Assembly: GCF_003697165.2 (NCBI RefSeq)
Contig: NZ_CP033092.2
Location: forward strand, 4,839,502 to 4,903,501
Source: Escherichia coli DSM 30083 = JCM 1649 = ATCC 11775
GTDB taxonomy: Bacteria; Pseudomonadota; Gammaproteobacteria; Enterobacterales; Enterobacteriaceae
DNA: 64,000 nucleotides
Direction of reading: 5' to 3'
The number at the start of each line of letters is the position of its first letter. Within the stretch, counting starts at the first letter, position 1. The notes beneath the pieces are model-generated. The model did not search any database. It saw only the letters and a list, made by a program, of their open reading frames with translations, and had not been told where the DNA came from. The translations under genes were made by a program, and so were the position numbers. This document shows positions 13,152-22,801 of this stretch, piece by piece.

Positions 13152-14657
13152 TTACTCCTGATTCACGCGATTAAGCTTGCCCACAGCGGCAGCCATTAAC
13201 ACTTCCTGGGTGGCCTGCTCACGAGTAAATTCCCCGCTGAGATGCCCTTCATGCATGACGATGATGCGATCGCTCATGCCTAATACTTCTGGCATCTCCG
13301 ATGACACCAGAATGATGCTCAAGCCATCGGCTTTGAACTGGTTAATCAGTTGATAGATCTCTTTTTTCGCGCCGACATCTACGCCACGGGTAGGCTCATC
13401 GAGGATCAACACTTTAGGGCGTGTCATCAGACCACGGGCAATCGCTACTTTTTGCTGATTGCCACCGGAAAGCAGACCAATTGCCTGTTCCATCGATGGC
13501 GTTTTCACATTAAACAGACGAATGAAATCACTCACAGCCTGCTGTTCATCGGCATGCTTCAAACTGCCGCCAGCGCGGCTGAAGTAGCGCAGCGCGGTCA
13601 GCGACATGTTCTCTTTTACTGACATGCCCAGCACTAAACCGTCACGTTTACGGTCTTCGGAGATATAAACAATGCCGTTTGCCAGGCCATCCTGCGGCGA
13701 ACGGGTAACGACTTCATGCCCATCCAGGGTGACGTAACCGCTTGTGCGCGGCAGTGCACCGTAGAGCACTTTCATCAGTTCGGTACGCCCAGCGCCCATC
13801 AAACCAGAGACGCCAAGAATTTCGCCTTTGCGTAAAGTAAAAGAGACATCGTTAACGCCAGGTCCGCAGAGATTATCGACTTTCAGGCGGATATCTCCCG
13901 GCGCTTTGTTCAGGTGCGGATATTGATCTTCCAGCTTGCGGCCCACCATCATCTCAATCAGAGAATCTTCGGTCAGTGATGCCACTTCGCGCTCAGCAAT
14001 AAATTGTCCGTCACGAAAAACGGTAACGTCATCGCAAATCTCGAAGATTTCTTTCATGCGGTGGGAGATATAGACAATACCGCGGCCTTGCGATTTCAGC
14101 TCGCGGATGACGCGGAACAAGGATTCGGTTTCGGTATCGGTCAGCGCATCGGTCGGTTCATCCATAATGATGACTTTCGACTCAAAGCTCAGCACTTTGG
14201 CGATTTCAACCATTTGCTGGTCACCGATGGAAAGATCGCCCACCAGTTTGTCGCTTTTAAAGCGCAGGTTAAGTTTAGCCAGCAATTTATCCGCTTCGGC
14301 ATACATGGTTTTCCAGTCAATTTTGCCAAAGCGATTAACAAACTCACGACCGAGGAAAATGTTTTCGGCAATGGTTAACTGCGGGATCAGGTTCAGTTCC
14401 TGGTGGATAATCCCAATCCCGGCTTCCTGGGAAGATTTCGGCCCGGTAAATGTCGTTTCTTTCCCCAACCATAAAAGCGTACCGGCATCGCGAGTATAGA
14501 TACCAGTAAGCACTTTCATCATGGTGGATTTACCCGCGCCGTTTTCGCCCACCAGCGCCATCACGCGGCCCGGATAGACATTTAACGCTGCGCCCGAGAG
14601 GGCTTTTACGCCCGGGAAGGCTTTATCGATACCTTTAAGCTGAAGTAATGCTTCCAT
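13152..14657 (-). CDS. rbsA: Ribose ABC transporter ATP-binding protein RbsA
   Basis: This 501-residue ATPase has two fused ABC domains, as is typical of sugar importers of the CUT2 class. The first domain has Walker A GENGAGKST at 37-45, signature LSIGDQQ and Walker B VIIMDEPTD. The second domain keeps LSGGNQQK and VLILDEPTRGVD, but its Walker A position reads GAGRTE without the usual lysine, a known degenerate feature of RbsA that makes the two sites unequal. It lies between rbsD (7 bp) and rbsC (4 bp). Confidence 0.98.
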   Translation of the reverse strand: MEALLQLKGIDKAFPGVKALSGAALNVYPGRVMALVGENGAGKSTMMKVLTGIYTRDAGTLLWLGKETTFTGPKSSQEAGIGIIHQELNLIPQLTIAENIFLGREFVNRFGKIDWKTMYAEADKLLAKLNLRFKSDKLVGDLSIGDQQMVEIAKVLSFESKVIIMDEPTDALTDTETESLFRVIRELKSQGRGIVYISHRMKEIFEICDDVTVFRDGQFIAEREVASLTEDSLIEMMVGRKLEDQYPHLNKAPGDIRLKVDNLCGPGVNDVSFTLRKGEILGVSGLMGAGRTELMKVLYGALPRTSGYVTLDGHEVVTRSPQDGLANGIVYISEDRKRDGLVLGMSVKENMSLTALRYFSRAGGSLKHADEQQAVSDFIRLFNVKTPSMEQAIGLLSGGNQQKVAIARGLMTRPKVLILDEPTRGVDVGAKKEIYQLINQFKADGLSIILVSSEMPEVLGMSDRIIVMHEGHLSGEFTREQATQEVLMAAAVGKLNRVNQE

Positions 14658-14664
14658 GACGGCC

Positions 14665-15084
14665 TCAGAACGTCACGCCAGCACAGAGAATGATATTCGC
14701 ATACGGAGAACATTCTCCGCTGCGAATTACCGCCTGACTTCCTGCGGTTTGTTGTTTGAATTGTTCATGCGTGGTGTAACGAATTTCAATGGTGTTTCCC
14801 TGGTGTTTTTGCAGCTGCTCAAGGTGAGTGAGCAACGTTTCGTGGAGTTGCGGATTATGTTGTTTGATCTCTTCCGCGATAATGACAGCCTCGACCTGCA
14901 TTTCATTTGTGACTACACCCAGCACCTGCATAAAAGAAGGTACACCCTGGGTTAATGCCATATCGATACGCGTTGTACTTTTGGGGATGGGTAAACCAGC
15001 ATCACACACCACCAGCGTATCGGTATGTCCCAGTCGGGAGATCACCGATGAAATATCAGAATTAAGAACGGTGCCTTTTTTCAT
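14665..15084 (-). CDS. rbsD: D-ribose pyranase RbsD
   Basis: RbsD interconverts the pyranose and furanose forms of D-ribose, supplying the form used by RbsK. The 139-residue protein has the conserved His20 in RLGHTDTL and Asp28 in VVCDAGLPIP, which belong to the active site of the decameric enzyme. I chose the ATG at 15084 because it follows a GGAG ribosome binding site; the upstream ATG adds MEKK and begins at that site. This is the first gene of rbsDACBKR, 12 bp after the RbsR operator. Confidence 0.97.
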   Translation of the reverse strand: MKKGTVLNSDISSVISRLGHTDTLVVCDAGLPIPKSTTRIDMALTQGVPSFMQVLGVVTNEMQVEAVIIAEEIKQHNPQLHETLLTHLEQLQKHQGNTIEIRYTTHEQFKQQTAGSQAVIRSGECSPYANIILCAGVTF

Positions 15085-15096
15085 TTTTTTCTCCAT

Positions 15097-15114
15097 CAGC
15101 GAAACGTTTCGCTG
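15097..15114 (-). promoter_or_regulatory. RbsR operator, 18-bp perfect palindrome
   Basis: CAGCGAAACGTTTCGCTG is a perfect inverted repeat with the central CG typical of LacI-family operators. It lies directly upstream of the rbsD ribosome binding site, where bound RbsR would block transcription start. It matches the known E. coli rbs operator as I remember it. Confidence 0.92.
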
Positions 15115-15167
15115 ACCCGCAGTTTAATCCTGACTGAGTTGGGAAAACCATCGTGACGTTACGGAAA

Positions 15168-15183
15168 TGTGATCAACCTCGAA
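15168..15183. promoter_or_regulatory. Candidate CRP site of the rbs promoter
   Basis: TGTGA-TCAACC-TCGAA has a perfect left half and a poor right half compared with TGTGA-N6-TCACA. It lies about 85 bp upstream of rbsD, a position that suits a CRP-activated sugar operon. The rbs operon is known to be catabolite sensitive; the exact site is my inference. Confidence 0.35.
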
Positions 15184-15210
15184 ACGTTTTACATGGTGAT
15201 TAACCATGAA

Positions 15211-15244
15211 AACAAAAACGCCCCCTTATGGAGAAAGGAGGCGT
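15211..15244 (-). terminator. Terminator after kup
   Basis: On the minus strand, 6 bp after the kup stop, ACGCCTCCTT pairs with AAGGGGGCGT and a T5 tract follows. It ends kup transcription just before the rbs regulatory region. Confidence 0.85.
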
Positions 15245-15250
15245 CTGGCG

Positions 15251-17119
15251 TTAGATTTCGACCTGAGTACCCAGTTCGATAACTCTGTTTGGCGGGATTT
15301 CAAATTGATCCGGTGCCCGCAGCGCATTACGTTGCAGCAGCAAGTACAGCTTGCCGCGCAGACGCAAATACCACGGGCGTTTGCCGAGGATCAACGACTC
15401 ATGCGACATAAAGAAGGAGGTTTCCATCATCCGGCAACTTAATCCTTCCAGACCGCAGCGGTGGAAAACTTCTTCCACGTTTGGCGTTTCTCGCCAACCA
15501 TAACTTGCCACCACGCGCCAGAAAGTGGGCGACAGTTGTTCAATCTGTACCCGACGGACGTTATGGACATATGGCGCGTCTTCGGTGCGCAGAGTTAACA
15601 GAATCACCCGCTCATGCAATACCTTGTTATGTTTCAGGTTATGCATCAGCGCAAAGGGAATGACGTTGATTGCACGCGACATATACACCGCGGTCCCAGG
15701 CACGCGAACGGGCGGTGATTTCTCCAGCGAAGCAATCATCGCTTCCAGAGAGTTACCATGTTCATGCATCCGCCGCAGCAAGCGGAAACGCTCGCTCTTC
15801 CAGGTGGTCATCACGATAAACATCACCGTACCGAGGCTCAATGGCAACCAGCCGCCGGAGAGCAGTTTATCGAGGTTAGCGGTGAACAAGGGAATATCGA
15901 CACAAAGGAAAGCAATCAGGATCAGCGCAACAAAATACTTATTCCAGTGCCAGTTCTGACGTGCCACGGTAGTCGAGAGAATAGACGTCAGCACCATGGT
16001 TCCGGTCACCGCAATCCCGTACGCCGCCGCCAGGTTGCTGGAGTGCTCAAAGCTGACAATCACAATCACGACCGCGACATAGAGCATCCAGTTCACAAAG
16101 GGAATATAGATTTGCCCTGACTCCATTTCGGAAGTGTGAATAATGCGCATCGGCGACAAATATCCCAGACGTACCGCCTGACGCGTCAATGAGAAGACGC
16201 CAGAGATAACCGCCTGCGAGGCAATTACCGTCGCCAGTGCGGCGATGATCAGCAGCGGGATCAGCGCCCAGTCCGGTGCCAACAGGAAGAACGGGTTCTT
16301 AATCGCTTCCGGATTCTTTAACAACAGCGCTCCCTGGCCGAAGTAATTAAGGGTTAAGGAAGGCAATACGACGGTGAACCACGCCAGACGAATAGGGAAC
16401 TTACCAAAGTGCCCCATATCAGCATACAGCGCCTCGACCCCCGTAATCGACAGCACCACTGCCCCTAATGCAATAAAAGAAACCGTTTTGTATTCAAGGA
16501 AGAAATGCACCGCCCACATCGGATTCAGTGCATGCAGCACTTCCGGGTTAGCAATAATGCTACGTAACCCCAGCCCTGCCAGAATCAAAAACCAGGTCAG
16601 CATGATCGGCGCAAACAGCTTACCGACCATAGCCGTGCCATGTTTTTGAATCATGAATAATAATGTGAGAACGATAATTGAGAGGGGAACTATCCAGGTA
16701 TCCAGCTGCGGGGCGACGATTTCCAGACCTTCAATGGCGGACATCACCGAAATAGCGGGAGTAATGACGACTTCACCATAGAAAAAGCTGCCGCCGATTA
16801 GCCCCATAATCACCAGCATTGATGTGGTTCGCGCCGACGTATTACGCCCGGCAAGCGACATCAACGTCAGGATCCCCCCTTCACCGGCGTTATCTGCCCG
16901 CATCACGAAGGTGAGATATTTAATGGAAACCACAAAGATTAGCAGCCAGAAGATCAGCGATAAAAAGCCAAACACGGCATCGCGTTCAACGCCAAAACCA
17001 AACTGGCCGGACAAACATTCACGAAGTGTATATAACGGGCTGGTACCAATATCGCCGTAGACAACTCCAATCGCCGCGAGGGTAATCGCGGGCAATGATT
17101 GCTTATTATCAGTGCTCAT
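15251..17119 (-). CDS. kup: Potassium transporter Kup
   Basis: This 622-residue low-affinity K+ uptake protein of the KUP/HAK/KT family imports potassium with protons. The family signature [10 protein letters not shown] is at residues 21-30, about 12 hydrophobic helices fill the first 430 residues, and a soluble cytoplasmic domain of about 190 residues follows, ending in GTQVEI. It has K-12 length. It is monocistronic, with a terminator 6 bp downstream and the divergent ravA 222 bp from its start. Confidence 0.98.
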
Positions 17120-17291
17120 AGACTAGTCTTTCGTTGAAATATGAAATGTGTGCTTAGTCCCTTGGCCCACAAAAAAGCGCACAGTATGCACGATTAACGG
17201 CAAAATCGTACTCCTAAATGCGGCCACATTAACCTGGCTCAAAGAAAAATACCCCTCCTTTGAGACTATTTTAGCCACCAGCAAGAAACGT

Positions 17292-17298
17292 CTATACT
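17292..17298 (+). promoter_or_regulatory. Candidate ravA promoter -10 (sigma S type)
   Basis: CTATACT is an extended -10 of the kind preferred by sigma S, 44 bp upstream of the ravA start and without a clear -35. The ravA-viaA operon is reported to be RpoS dependent, which fits. The start point is not shown by sequence alone. Confidence 0.45.
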
Positions 17299-17341
17299 CG
17301 CAATTTACGCAGAACTTTTGACGAAAGGACGCCACTTCATT

Positions 17342-18838
17342 ATGGCTCACCCTCATTTATTAGCGGAAAGAATTTCCCGCCTGAGCAGTTCGTTGGAAAA
17401 GGGGCTTTATGAACGTAGCCACGCCATCCGCTTGTGTTTATTAGCGGCATTAAGTGGTGAAAGTGTGTTCCTCCTTGGCCCACCAGGTATTGCCAAAAGT
17501 TTGATCGCCCGGCGCTTAAAATTCGCCTTTCAGAATGCCCGCGCGTTTGAATATCTGATGACCCGCTTCTCCACGCCGGAAGAAGTTTTTGGTCCCCTTT
17601 CTATTCAGGCGCTAAAAGATGAAGGGCGCTATGAACGTTTAACCAGCGGTTACCTGCCGGAAGCTGAAATCGTCTTTCTGGATGAGATCTGGAAAGCGGG
17701 TCCGGCAATTCTTAATACCCTGCTCACCGCCATTAACGAGCGCCAGTTCCGCAACGGCGCACTCGTAGAAAAAATCCCGATGCGTCTGCTGGTGGCGGCC
17801 TCCAACGAGCTGCCGGAAGCAGACAGCAGTCTGGAAGCGTTATATGACCGCATGCTGATTCGTCTGTGGTTAGATAAAGTGCAGGATAAAGCGAATTTCC
17901 GCTCCATGCTGACCAGTCAACAGGATGAAAATGACAATCCGGTTCCTGCCTCCTTGCAGATCACAGATGAAGAATATGAACGCTGGCAGAAAGAGATTGG
18001 TGAAATTACGCTGCCCGATCATGTATTTGAGCTGATTTTTATGCTGCGCCAGCAACTGGATAAATTACCGGATGCGCCTTATGTCTCGGATCGTCGCTGG
18101 AAAAAAGCGATCCGCTTATTGCAGGCCAGCGCCTTTTTTAGCGGTCGCAGTGCTGTCGCCCCGGTTGATCTCATTTTGCTGAAAGATTGCCTGTGGTATG
18201 ACGCGCAAAGCCTGAATTTGATACAACAACAAATTGATGTATTGATGACCGGTCACGCCTGGCAACAGCAAGGGATGTTGACCCGCCTGGGCGCGATTGT
18301 GCAACGTCACCTGCAACTTCAGCAGCAACAAAGCGATAAAACAGCCTTAACGGTAATTCGTCTGGGCGGCATTTTTAGCCGTCGTCAGCAGTATCAACTC
18401 CCTGTTAACGTTACTGCTTCCACTCTGACTCTGCTGCTGCAAAAACCGTTAAAACTGCATGATATGGAAGTGGTTCATATCTCCTTTGAGCGTAGCGCGC
18501 TGGAACAGTGGCTGAGTAAAGGTGGTGAGATTCGCGGCAAACTGAACGGTATCGGCTTTGCCCAGAAACTGAATCTGGAAGTCGATAGCGCCCAACATCT
18601 TGTTGTACGCGATGTAAGTTTACAAGGCAGTACGCTAGCACTTCCAGGTTCATCGGCTGAAGGTCTGCCAGGTGAAATAAAACAACAACTGGAAGAGCTT
18701 GAAAGCGACTGGCGCAAGCAACACGCTTTATTCAGCGAACAGCAAAAATGTCTGTTTATCCCTGGCGACTGGTTAGGTCGCATTGAAGCCAGCCTACAGG
18801 ATGTCGGCGCACAGATTCGCCAGGCACAACAATGCTAA
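17342..18838 (+). CDS. ravA: MoxR-family AAA+ ATPase RavA
   Basis: This 498-residue hexameric ATPase has Walker A GPPGIAKS at residues 46-53, Walker B VFLDE at 111-115, and sensor 1 in [11 protein letters not shown]. The C-terminal third includes the LARA discs that bind the inducible lysine decarboxylase LdcI, forming the LdcI-RavA cage (known from K-12). The ATG at 17342 gives the K-12 protein; an upstream in-frame start would add eight residues. The ravA stop overlaps the viaA start by 7 bp, so the two are translationally coupled. Confidence 0.97.
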
Positions 18839-20283
18839 CGCTGGATACGCTTAATGTGATGCTGGCCGTCAGCGAAGAGGGATTGATCGAAGAGATGATC
18901 ATCGCGCTGCTGGCCTCACCGCAGCTGGCAGTCTTCTTTGAAAAATTCCCACGACTGAAGGCGGCAATCACTGATGATGTTCCCCGCTGGCGTGAGGCGC
19001 TGCGCAGTCGGCTGAAAGATGCCCGAGTCCCGCCGGAACTCACCGAAGAGGTGATGTGCTATCAGCAAAGCCAGCTCCTCTCCACGCCGCAGTTTATTGT
19101 GCAGCTACCACAAATCCTGGACTTACTGCATCGTCTGAATTCCCCATGGGCAGAACAAGCCCGCCAGTTGGTTGATGCTAACAGCACGATCACTTCAGCG
19201 TTACACACGCTTTTTCTCCAGCGCTGGCGTTTAAGCCTGATCGTGCAAGCAACGACGTTAAATCAGCAGCTATTAGAAGAAGAACGCGAACAACTGTTGA
19301 GTGAAGTTCAGGAACGCATGACGCTGAGCGGGCAACTTGAACCGATTCTCGCAGATAACAATACCGCAGCTGGTCGTCTGTGGGATATGAGCGCCGGTCA
19401 GCTTAAACGTGGCGACTATCAGTTGATTGTGAAATACGGTGAATTTCTTAACGAACAGCCGGAACTGAAACGTCTGGCAGAACAGCTGGGGCGTTCCCGG
19501 GAAGCCAAATCAATACCGCGCAACGATGCGCAGATGGAAACCTTCCGCACCATGGTGCGCGAACCGGCGACAGTTCCTGAGCAGGTTGATGGTCTGCAGC
19601 AAAGCGATGATATTTTACGTCTCTTGCCGCCAGAACTGGCGACACTAGGGATAACGGAACTGGAGTATGAGTTTTACCGTCGGCTGGTGGAAAAACAGTT
19701 GCTCACCTATCGCCTGCATGGTGAGTCGTGGCGTGAAAAAATGATCGAACGCCCGGTGGTGCATAAAGATTACGACGAACAGCCGCGCGGACCGTTTATT
19801 GTCTGCGTGGATACTTCCGGCTCAATGGGCGGCTTTAATGAACAGTGTGCGAAAGCGTTCTGCCTGGCCTTGATGCGCATAGCCCTCGCTGAAAACCGGC
19901 GCTGCTATATTATGCTATTTTCCACCGAGATCGTCCGTTATGAGCTTTCAGGCCCACAAGGCATCGAACAAGCAATCCGTTTTTTAAGCCAGCAGTTTCG
20001 TGGCGGCACCGATCTGGCCAGTTGTTTTCGCGCCATTATGGAACGCTTGCAAAGCCGGGAATGGTTTGATGCCGATGCGGTGGTGATTTCTGATTTTATC
20101 GCCCAGCGGTTACCTGACGACGTGACGAGCAAAGTGAAAGAGTTGCAGCGGGTACATCAGCATCGCTTTCATGCCGTGGCGATGTCGGCACATGGCAAAC
20201 CCGGCATCATGCGCATTTTCGATCATATCTGGCGCTTTGATACCGGGATGCGAAGCCGCCTGCTCAGACGCTGGCGGCGATAA
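18832..20283 (+). CDS. viaA: VWA-domain protein ViaA, RavA partner
   Basis: This 483-residue protein has a helical N-terminal half and a C-terminal von Willebrand factor A domain. The metal-ion-dependent adhesion motif DTSGS is at residues 327-331, with GGTD supplying the conserved Thr and Asp further on. MoxR ATPases are typically paired with VWA proteins, and ViaA stimulates RavA; the pair has been linked to aminoglycoside sensitivity and respiratory complexes. It overlaps ravA by 7 bp and converges on asnA with 4 bp between the stop codons. Confidence 0.97.
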
Positions 20284-20287
20284 ATTA

Positions 20288-21280
20288 TTACAGCAGAGAA
20301 GGGACGCTCTCACGAACAGCTGCCGGCCATACACCACACTGAACCTGGCCGATATGTGGCAGTTGCAGCAGCAGCATGGTCAAACGAGACTGGCCGATAC
20401 CGCCGCCGATGGTCTGCGGCATTTCACCGCGCAGCAGCGCCTGATGCCACTCCAGCTCCAGGCGATCTTCGTCACCGGTCAGCGCCAGCTGATGCTTCAG
20501 CGTGTCGGCATCCACGCGGATCCCCATGGAAGAAAGCTCAAACGCATCTTCCAGTACCGGGTTCCATACCAGAATATCGCCGTTCAGACCCGCATGGCCC
20601 AGCTCTGACGGGGTGCTCCAGTCATCATAATCCGGTGCGCGCACGTCGTGACGATGACCATCGCTCAGCTTGCCGCCAATCCCGACCAGGAATACCGCGC
20701 CAAGATCTTTCGCAATCGCCCGCTCACGCCCTTTGGCATCGAGCTCCGGATAACGAGACAGTAACTCCTGGCTGTGTACGAAGTGGATCTGATCCGGCAG
20801 GAACGGTGCCAGGCCAAACTCTTCGCTAACCGCAGCTTCGGTTGCTTTAATTCCCTCCCAGATCGCCTCTACCGTGCTTTTCAGAGTCGAGAATTGACGC
20901 TCGCCGTCGCCCATTACGCGTTCCCAGTCCCACTGGTCTACATAGACCGAGTGCAACGGGGAAAGACGGTCTTCATCGGGGCGAAGGGCTTTCATGTGCG
21001 TGTACAGCCCTTCGCCCGCGCTGAAGTCGTGTTGCCCTAAGGTCTGACGTTTCCACTTCGCCAGTGAATGAACCACTTCGAACTGGGCATCAGGCAGAGC
21101 TTTCACTTTTACCTGCACCGCTTTTTCACAGCCCGACAAGTTATCCTGCGTGCCATCCCCCACACGGCTAAGAATCGGTGCCTGGACTTCGATCAGCCCC
21201 AGACGTTCTTCCAGTTGACGAGAAAAGTGAGATTTCACGAAGCTAATTTGACGTTGTTTGGCAATGTAAGCGGTTTTCAT
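20288..21280 (-). CDS. asnA: Ammonia-dependent asparagine synthetase AsnA
   Basis: This 330-residue enzyme makes asparagine from aspartate, ATP and ammonia through an aspartyl-AMP intermediate. It has a class II aminoacyl-tRNA synthetase fold and no glutaminase domain, which separates it from AsnB. Recognisable segments include KTAYIAKQRQISFVKSHF at the N-terminus and GIGQSRLTMLLLQ, the motif-3-like region near the end. It is divergent from asnC, its regulator, across 151 bp. Confidence 0.98.
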   Translation of the reverse strand: MKTAYIAKQRQISFVKSHFSRQLEERLGLIEVQAPILSRVGDGTQDNLSGCEKAVQVKVKALPDAQFEVVHSLAKWKRQTLGQHDFSAGEGLYTHMKALRPDEDRLSPLHSVYVDQWDWERVMGDGERQFSTLKSTVEAIWEGIKATEAAVSEEFGLAPFLPDQIHFVHSQELLSRYPELDAKGRERAIAKDLGAVFLVGIGGKLSDGHRHDVRAPDYDDWSTPSELGHAGLNGDILVWNPVLEDAFELSSMGIRVDADTLKHQLALTGDEDRLELEWHQALLRGEMPQTIGGGIGQSRLTMLLLQLPHIGQVQCGVWPAAVRESVPSLL

Positions 21281-21431
21281 TTTTTATACTCCTGCGTCCT
21301 GTTGCTTATGATTAAGCAACAAAAACCGACACACATGCAATAATCATTCAATAAAAAGCCTCACGTACTTTTGATTCATTAAAAAAGAAGGCTAAAATAG
21401 AATGAATCATCAATCCGCATAAGAAAATCCT
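21281..21431. promoter_or_regulatory. asnA-asnC divergent promoter region
   Basis: This 151-bp region carries promoters in both directions. It is AT-rich, with repeated TGATTCATT / AATGAATCAT segments (about 21371-21410) that could serve as AsnC binding repeats. AsnC is known to activate asnA when asparagine is low and to repress its own gene. The repeat assignment is inference. Confidence 0.5.
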
Positions 21432-21890
21432 ATGGAAAATTATCTGATCGACAATCTGGACCGAGGCATCCTGGAAGCATTAATGGGCAATGCGCGCACC
21501 GCTTACGCCGAACTGGCGAAACAATTTGGCGTCAGCCCGGGGACGATTCACGTTCGAGTAGAGAAAATGAAGCAGGCGGGGATCATTACCGGGGCGCGTA
21601 TTGATGTCAGCCCGAAGCAGCTTGGTTATGACGTAGGCTGCTTTATCGGCATTATATTAAAGAGCGCCAAAGACTATCCTTCCGCGCTGGCAAAGCTGGA
21701 AAGCCTCGATGAAGTCACTGAAGCCTATTACACAACCGGCCACTACAGCATCTTTATAAAAGTGATGTGCCGTTCGATCGATGCTCTCCAGCATGTACTT
21801 ATCAACAAGATCCAAACAATTGATGAAATTCAGTCCACCGAGACACTGATCGTCCTGCAGAATCCGATCATGCGTACCATTAAGCCCTGA
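21432..21890 (+). CDS. asnC: Lrp/AsnC-family regulator AsnC
   Basis: This 152-residue feast/famine regulator has an N-terminal helix-turn-helix (LAKQFGVSPGTIHVRVEKMK, about residues 27-46) and a C-terminal RAM domain (residues 70-140) that binds asparagine. It activates asnA and represses itself. It is transcribed towards mioC and oriC; transcripts running from asnC through mioC into oriC are known in E. coli. Confidence 0.97.
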   Translation: MENYLIDNLDRGILEALMGNARTAYAELAKQFGVSPGTIHVRVEKMKQAGIITGARIDVSPKQLGYDVGCFIGIILKSAKDYPSALAKLESLDEVTEAYYTTGHYSIFIKVMCRSIDALQHVLINKIQTIDEIQSTETLIVLQNPIMRTIKP

Positions 21891-21911
21891 TCGGCTTTTT
21901 TAATCCCATAC

Positions 21912-21920
21912 TTTTCCACA
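21912..21920 (+). promoter_or_regulatory. DnaA box in the mioC promoter
   Basis: TTTTCCACA is a one-mismatch DnaA box (TTATCCACA) about 60 bp upstream of the mioC start. DnaA and stringent control of mioC transcription, which enters oriC, are established in E. coli. Confidence 0.8.
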
Positions 21921-21979
21921 GGTAGATCCCAACGCGTTCACAGCGTACAATACGCCACTCTTAATAAAGGTGGCGGTTT

Positions 21980-22423
21980 ATGGCAGATATCACTCTTATC
22001 AGCGGCAGCACCCTCGGCGGTGCCGAATATGTAGCAGAACACCTGGCTGAAAAGCTGGAAGAGACGGGTTTAACCACCGAAACGCTGCACGGTCCGCTGT
22101 TGGAAGATTTATCTGCCTCGGGGATCTGGCTGGTTATCAGCTCAACCCACGGTGCCGGAGATATTCCGGACAACCTTTCTCCTTTCTATGAAGCATTGCA
22201 GGAACAGAAGCCCGATCTTTCTGCGGTCCGCTTTGGCGCAATCGGTATTGGTAGTCGTGAATATGACACCTTTTGTGGGGCTATCGATAAAATCGAGGCA
22301 GAACTCAAAAATTCCGGAGCAAAACAGACAGGCGAAACACTGAAGATCAACATTCTTGATCACGACATTCCGGAGGATCCGGCAGAAGAATGGCTGGGAT
22401 CGTGGATTAATTTACTCAAATAA
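21980..22423 (+). CDS. mioC: Flavodoxin-like protein MioC
   Basis: This 147-residue protein has a flavodoxin fold. The FMN phosphate-binding loop SGSTLGGAEYVAEHLAE is near residues 8-24, and SSTHGAGDIPDN and GIGSREYDTFCGA form the isoalloxazine loops. It supports electron transfer, for example to biotin synthase in vitro. Its 3' end is 23 bp from the R4 DnaA box of oriC, so its transcript reads into the origin. Confidence 0.97.
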   Translation: MADITLISGSTLGGAEYVAEHLAEKLEETGLTTETLHGPLLEDLSASGIWLVISSTHGAGDIPDNLSPFYEALQEQKPDLSAVRFGAIGIGSREYDTFCGAIDKIEAELKNSGAKQTGETLKINILDHDIPEDPAEEWLGSWINLLK

Positions 22424-22445
22424 GTATACAGATCGTGCGATCTAC

Positions 22446-22454
22446 TGTGGATAA
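22446..22454 (-). promoter_or_regulatory. oriC DnaA box R4
   Basis: TGTGGATAA, the reverse complement of the consensus TTATCCACA, is a perfect high-affinity box at the mioC edge of oriC. Confidence 0.95.
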
Positions 22455-22484
22455 CTCTGTCAGGAAGCTTGGATCAAACGGTAG

Positions 22485-22493
22485 TTATCCAAA
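22485..22493 (+). promoter_or_regulatory. oriC DnaA box R3
   Basis: TTATCCAAA differs from the consensus at one position, as the weak R3 box of E. coli does. Confidence 0.9.
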
Positions 22494-22519
22494 GAACAAC
22501 GGTTGTTCAGTTTTTGAGT

Positions 22520-22528
22520 TGTGTATAA
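22520..22528 (-). promoter_or_regulatory. oriC DnaA box R2
   Basis: TGTGTATAA is the reverse complement of TTATACACA, the second high-affinity box type. The Fis site of oriC lies next to R2 in E. coli. Confidence 0.93.
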
Positions 22529-22625
22529 CCCCTCATTCTGATCCCAGCTTATACGGCCCAGGATCACCGATCATTCACAGTTAATGATCCTTTCCAGGTT
22601 GTTGATCTTAAAAGCCGGATCCTTG

Positions 22626-22634
22626 TTATCCACA
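22626..22634 (+). promoter_or_regulatory. oriC DnaA box R1
   Basis: TTATCCACA is a perfect consensus box next to the unwinding element and opposed in orientation to R4, as in E. coli. Confidence 0.95.
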
Positions 22635-22647
22635 GGGCAGTGCGATC

Positions 22648-22691
22648 CTAATAAGAGATCACAATAGAACAGATCTCTAAATAAATAGATC
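22648..22691 (-). other. oriC DNA unwinding element with three 13-mers
   Basis: On the minus strand three 13-mers begin with GATCT: GATCTCTTATTAG (22648-22660), GATCTGTTCTATT (22663-22675) and GATCTATTTATTT (22679-22691). They are the R, M and L repeats where the duplex first opens during initiation. Confidence 0.95.
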
Positions 22692-22719
22692 TTCTTTTTA
22701 ATACCCAGGATCCCAGGTC

Positions 22720-22748
22720 TTTCTCAAGCCGACAAAGTTGAGTAGAAT
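22720..22748 (+). promoter_or_regulatory. Candidate mnmG (gidA) promoter
   Basis: TTTCTC (22720-22725) and TAGAAT (22743-22748) are separated by 17 bp and followed by the GC-rich CCACGGCCCGGG, a discriminator of the type found in ppGpp-controlled promoters. It lies 54 bp upstream of mnmG, next to the unwinding element. Transcription from here away from oriC is known to help origin opening. Confidence 0.65.
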
Positions 22749-22801
22749 CCACGGCCCGGGCTTCAATCCATTTTCATACCGCTTTATGCGAGGCAATCAC
22801 C

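Larger units (their letters stand above)
22438..22713 (-). other. oriC: Chromosomal replication origin oriC
   Basis: This is a full E. coli-type origin, in reverse orientation relative to the usual K-12 map. It holds DnaA boxes R4, R3, R2 and R1, three AT-rich 13-mers and a GGATCC end at 22708-22713. Thirteen GATC sites (22439 to 22709) lie in 274 bp where about one is expected by chance; these are targets of Dam and SeqA. The IHF site is expected around 22590-22610 (between R2 and R1), where CCAGGTTGTTGATC is found. Compared with K-12 from memory, only a few substitutions between boxes are visible (for example GAACAACGGTTGTTC). It is flanked by mioC and mnmG, the standard arrangement. Confidence 0.98.
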
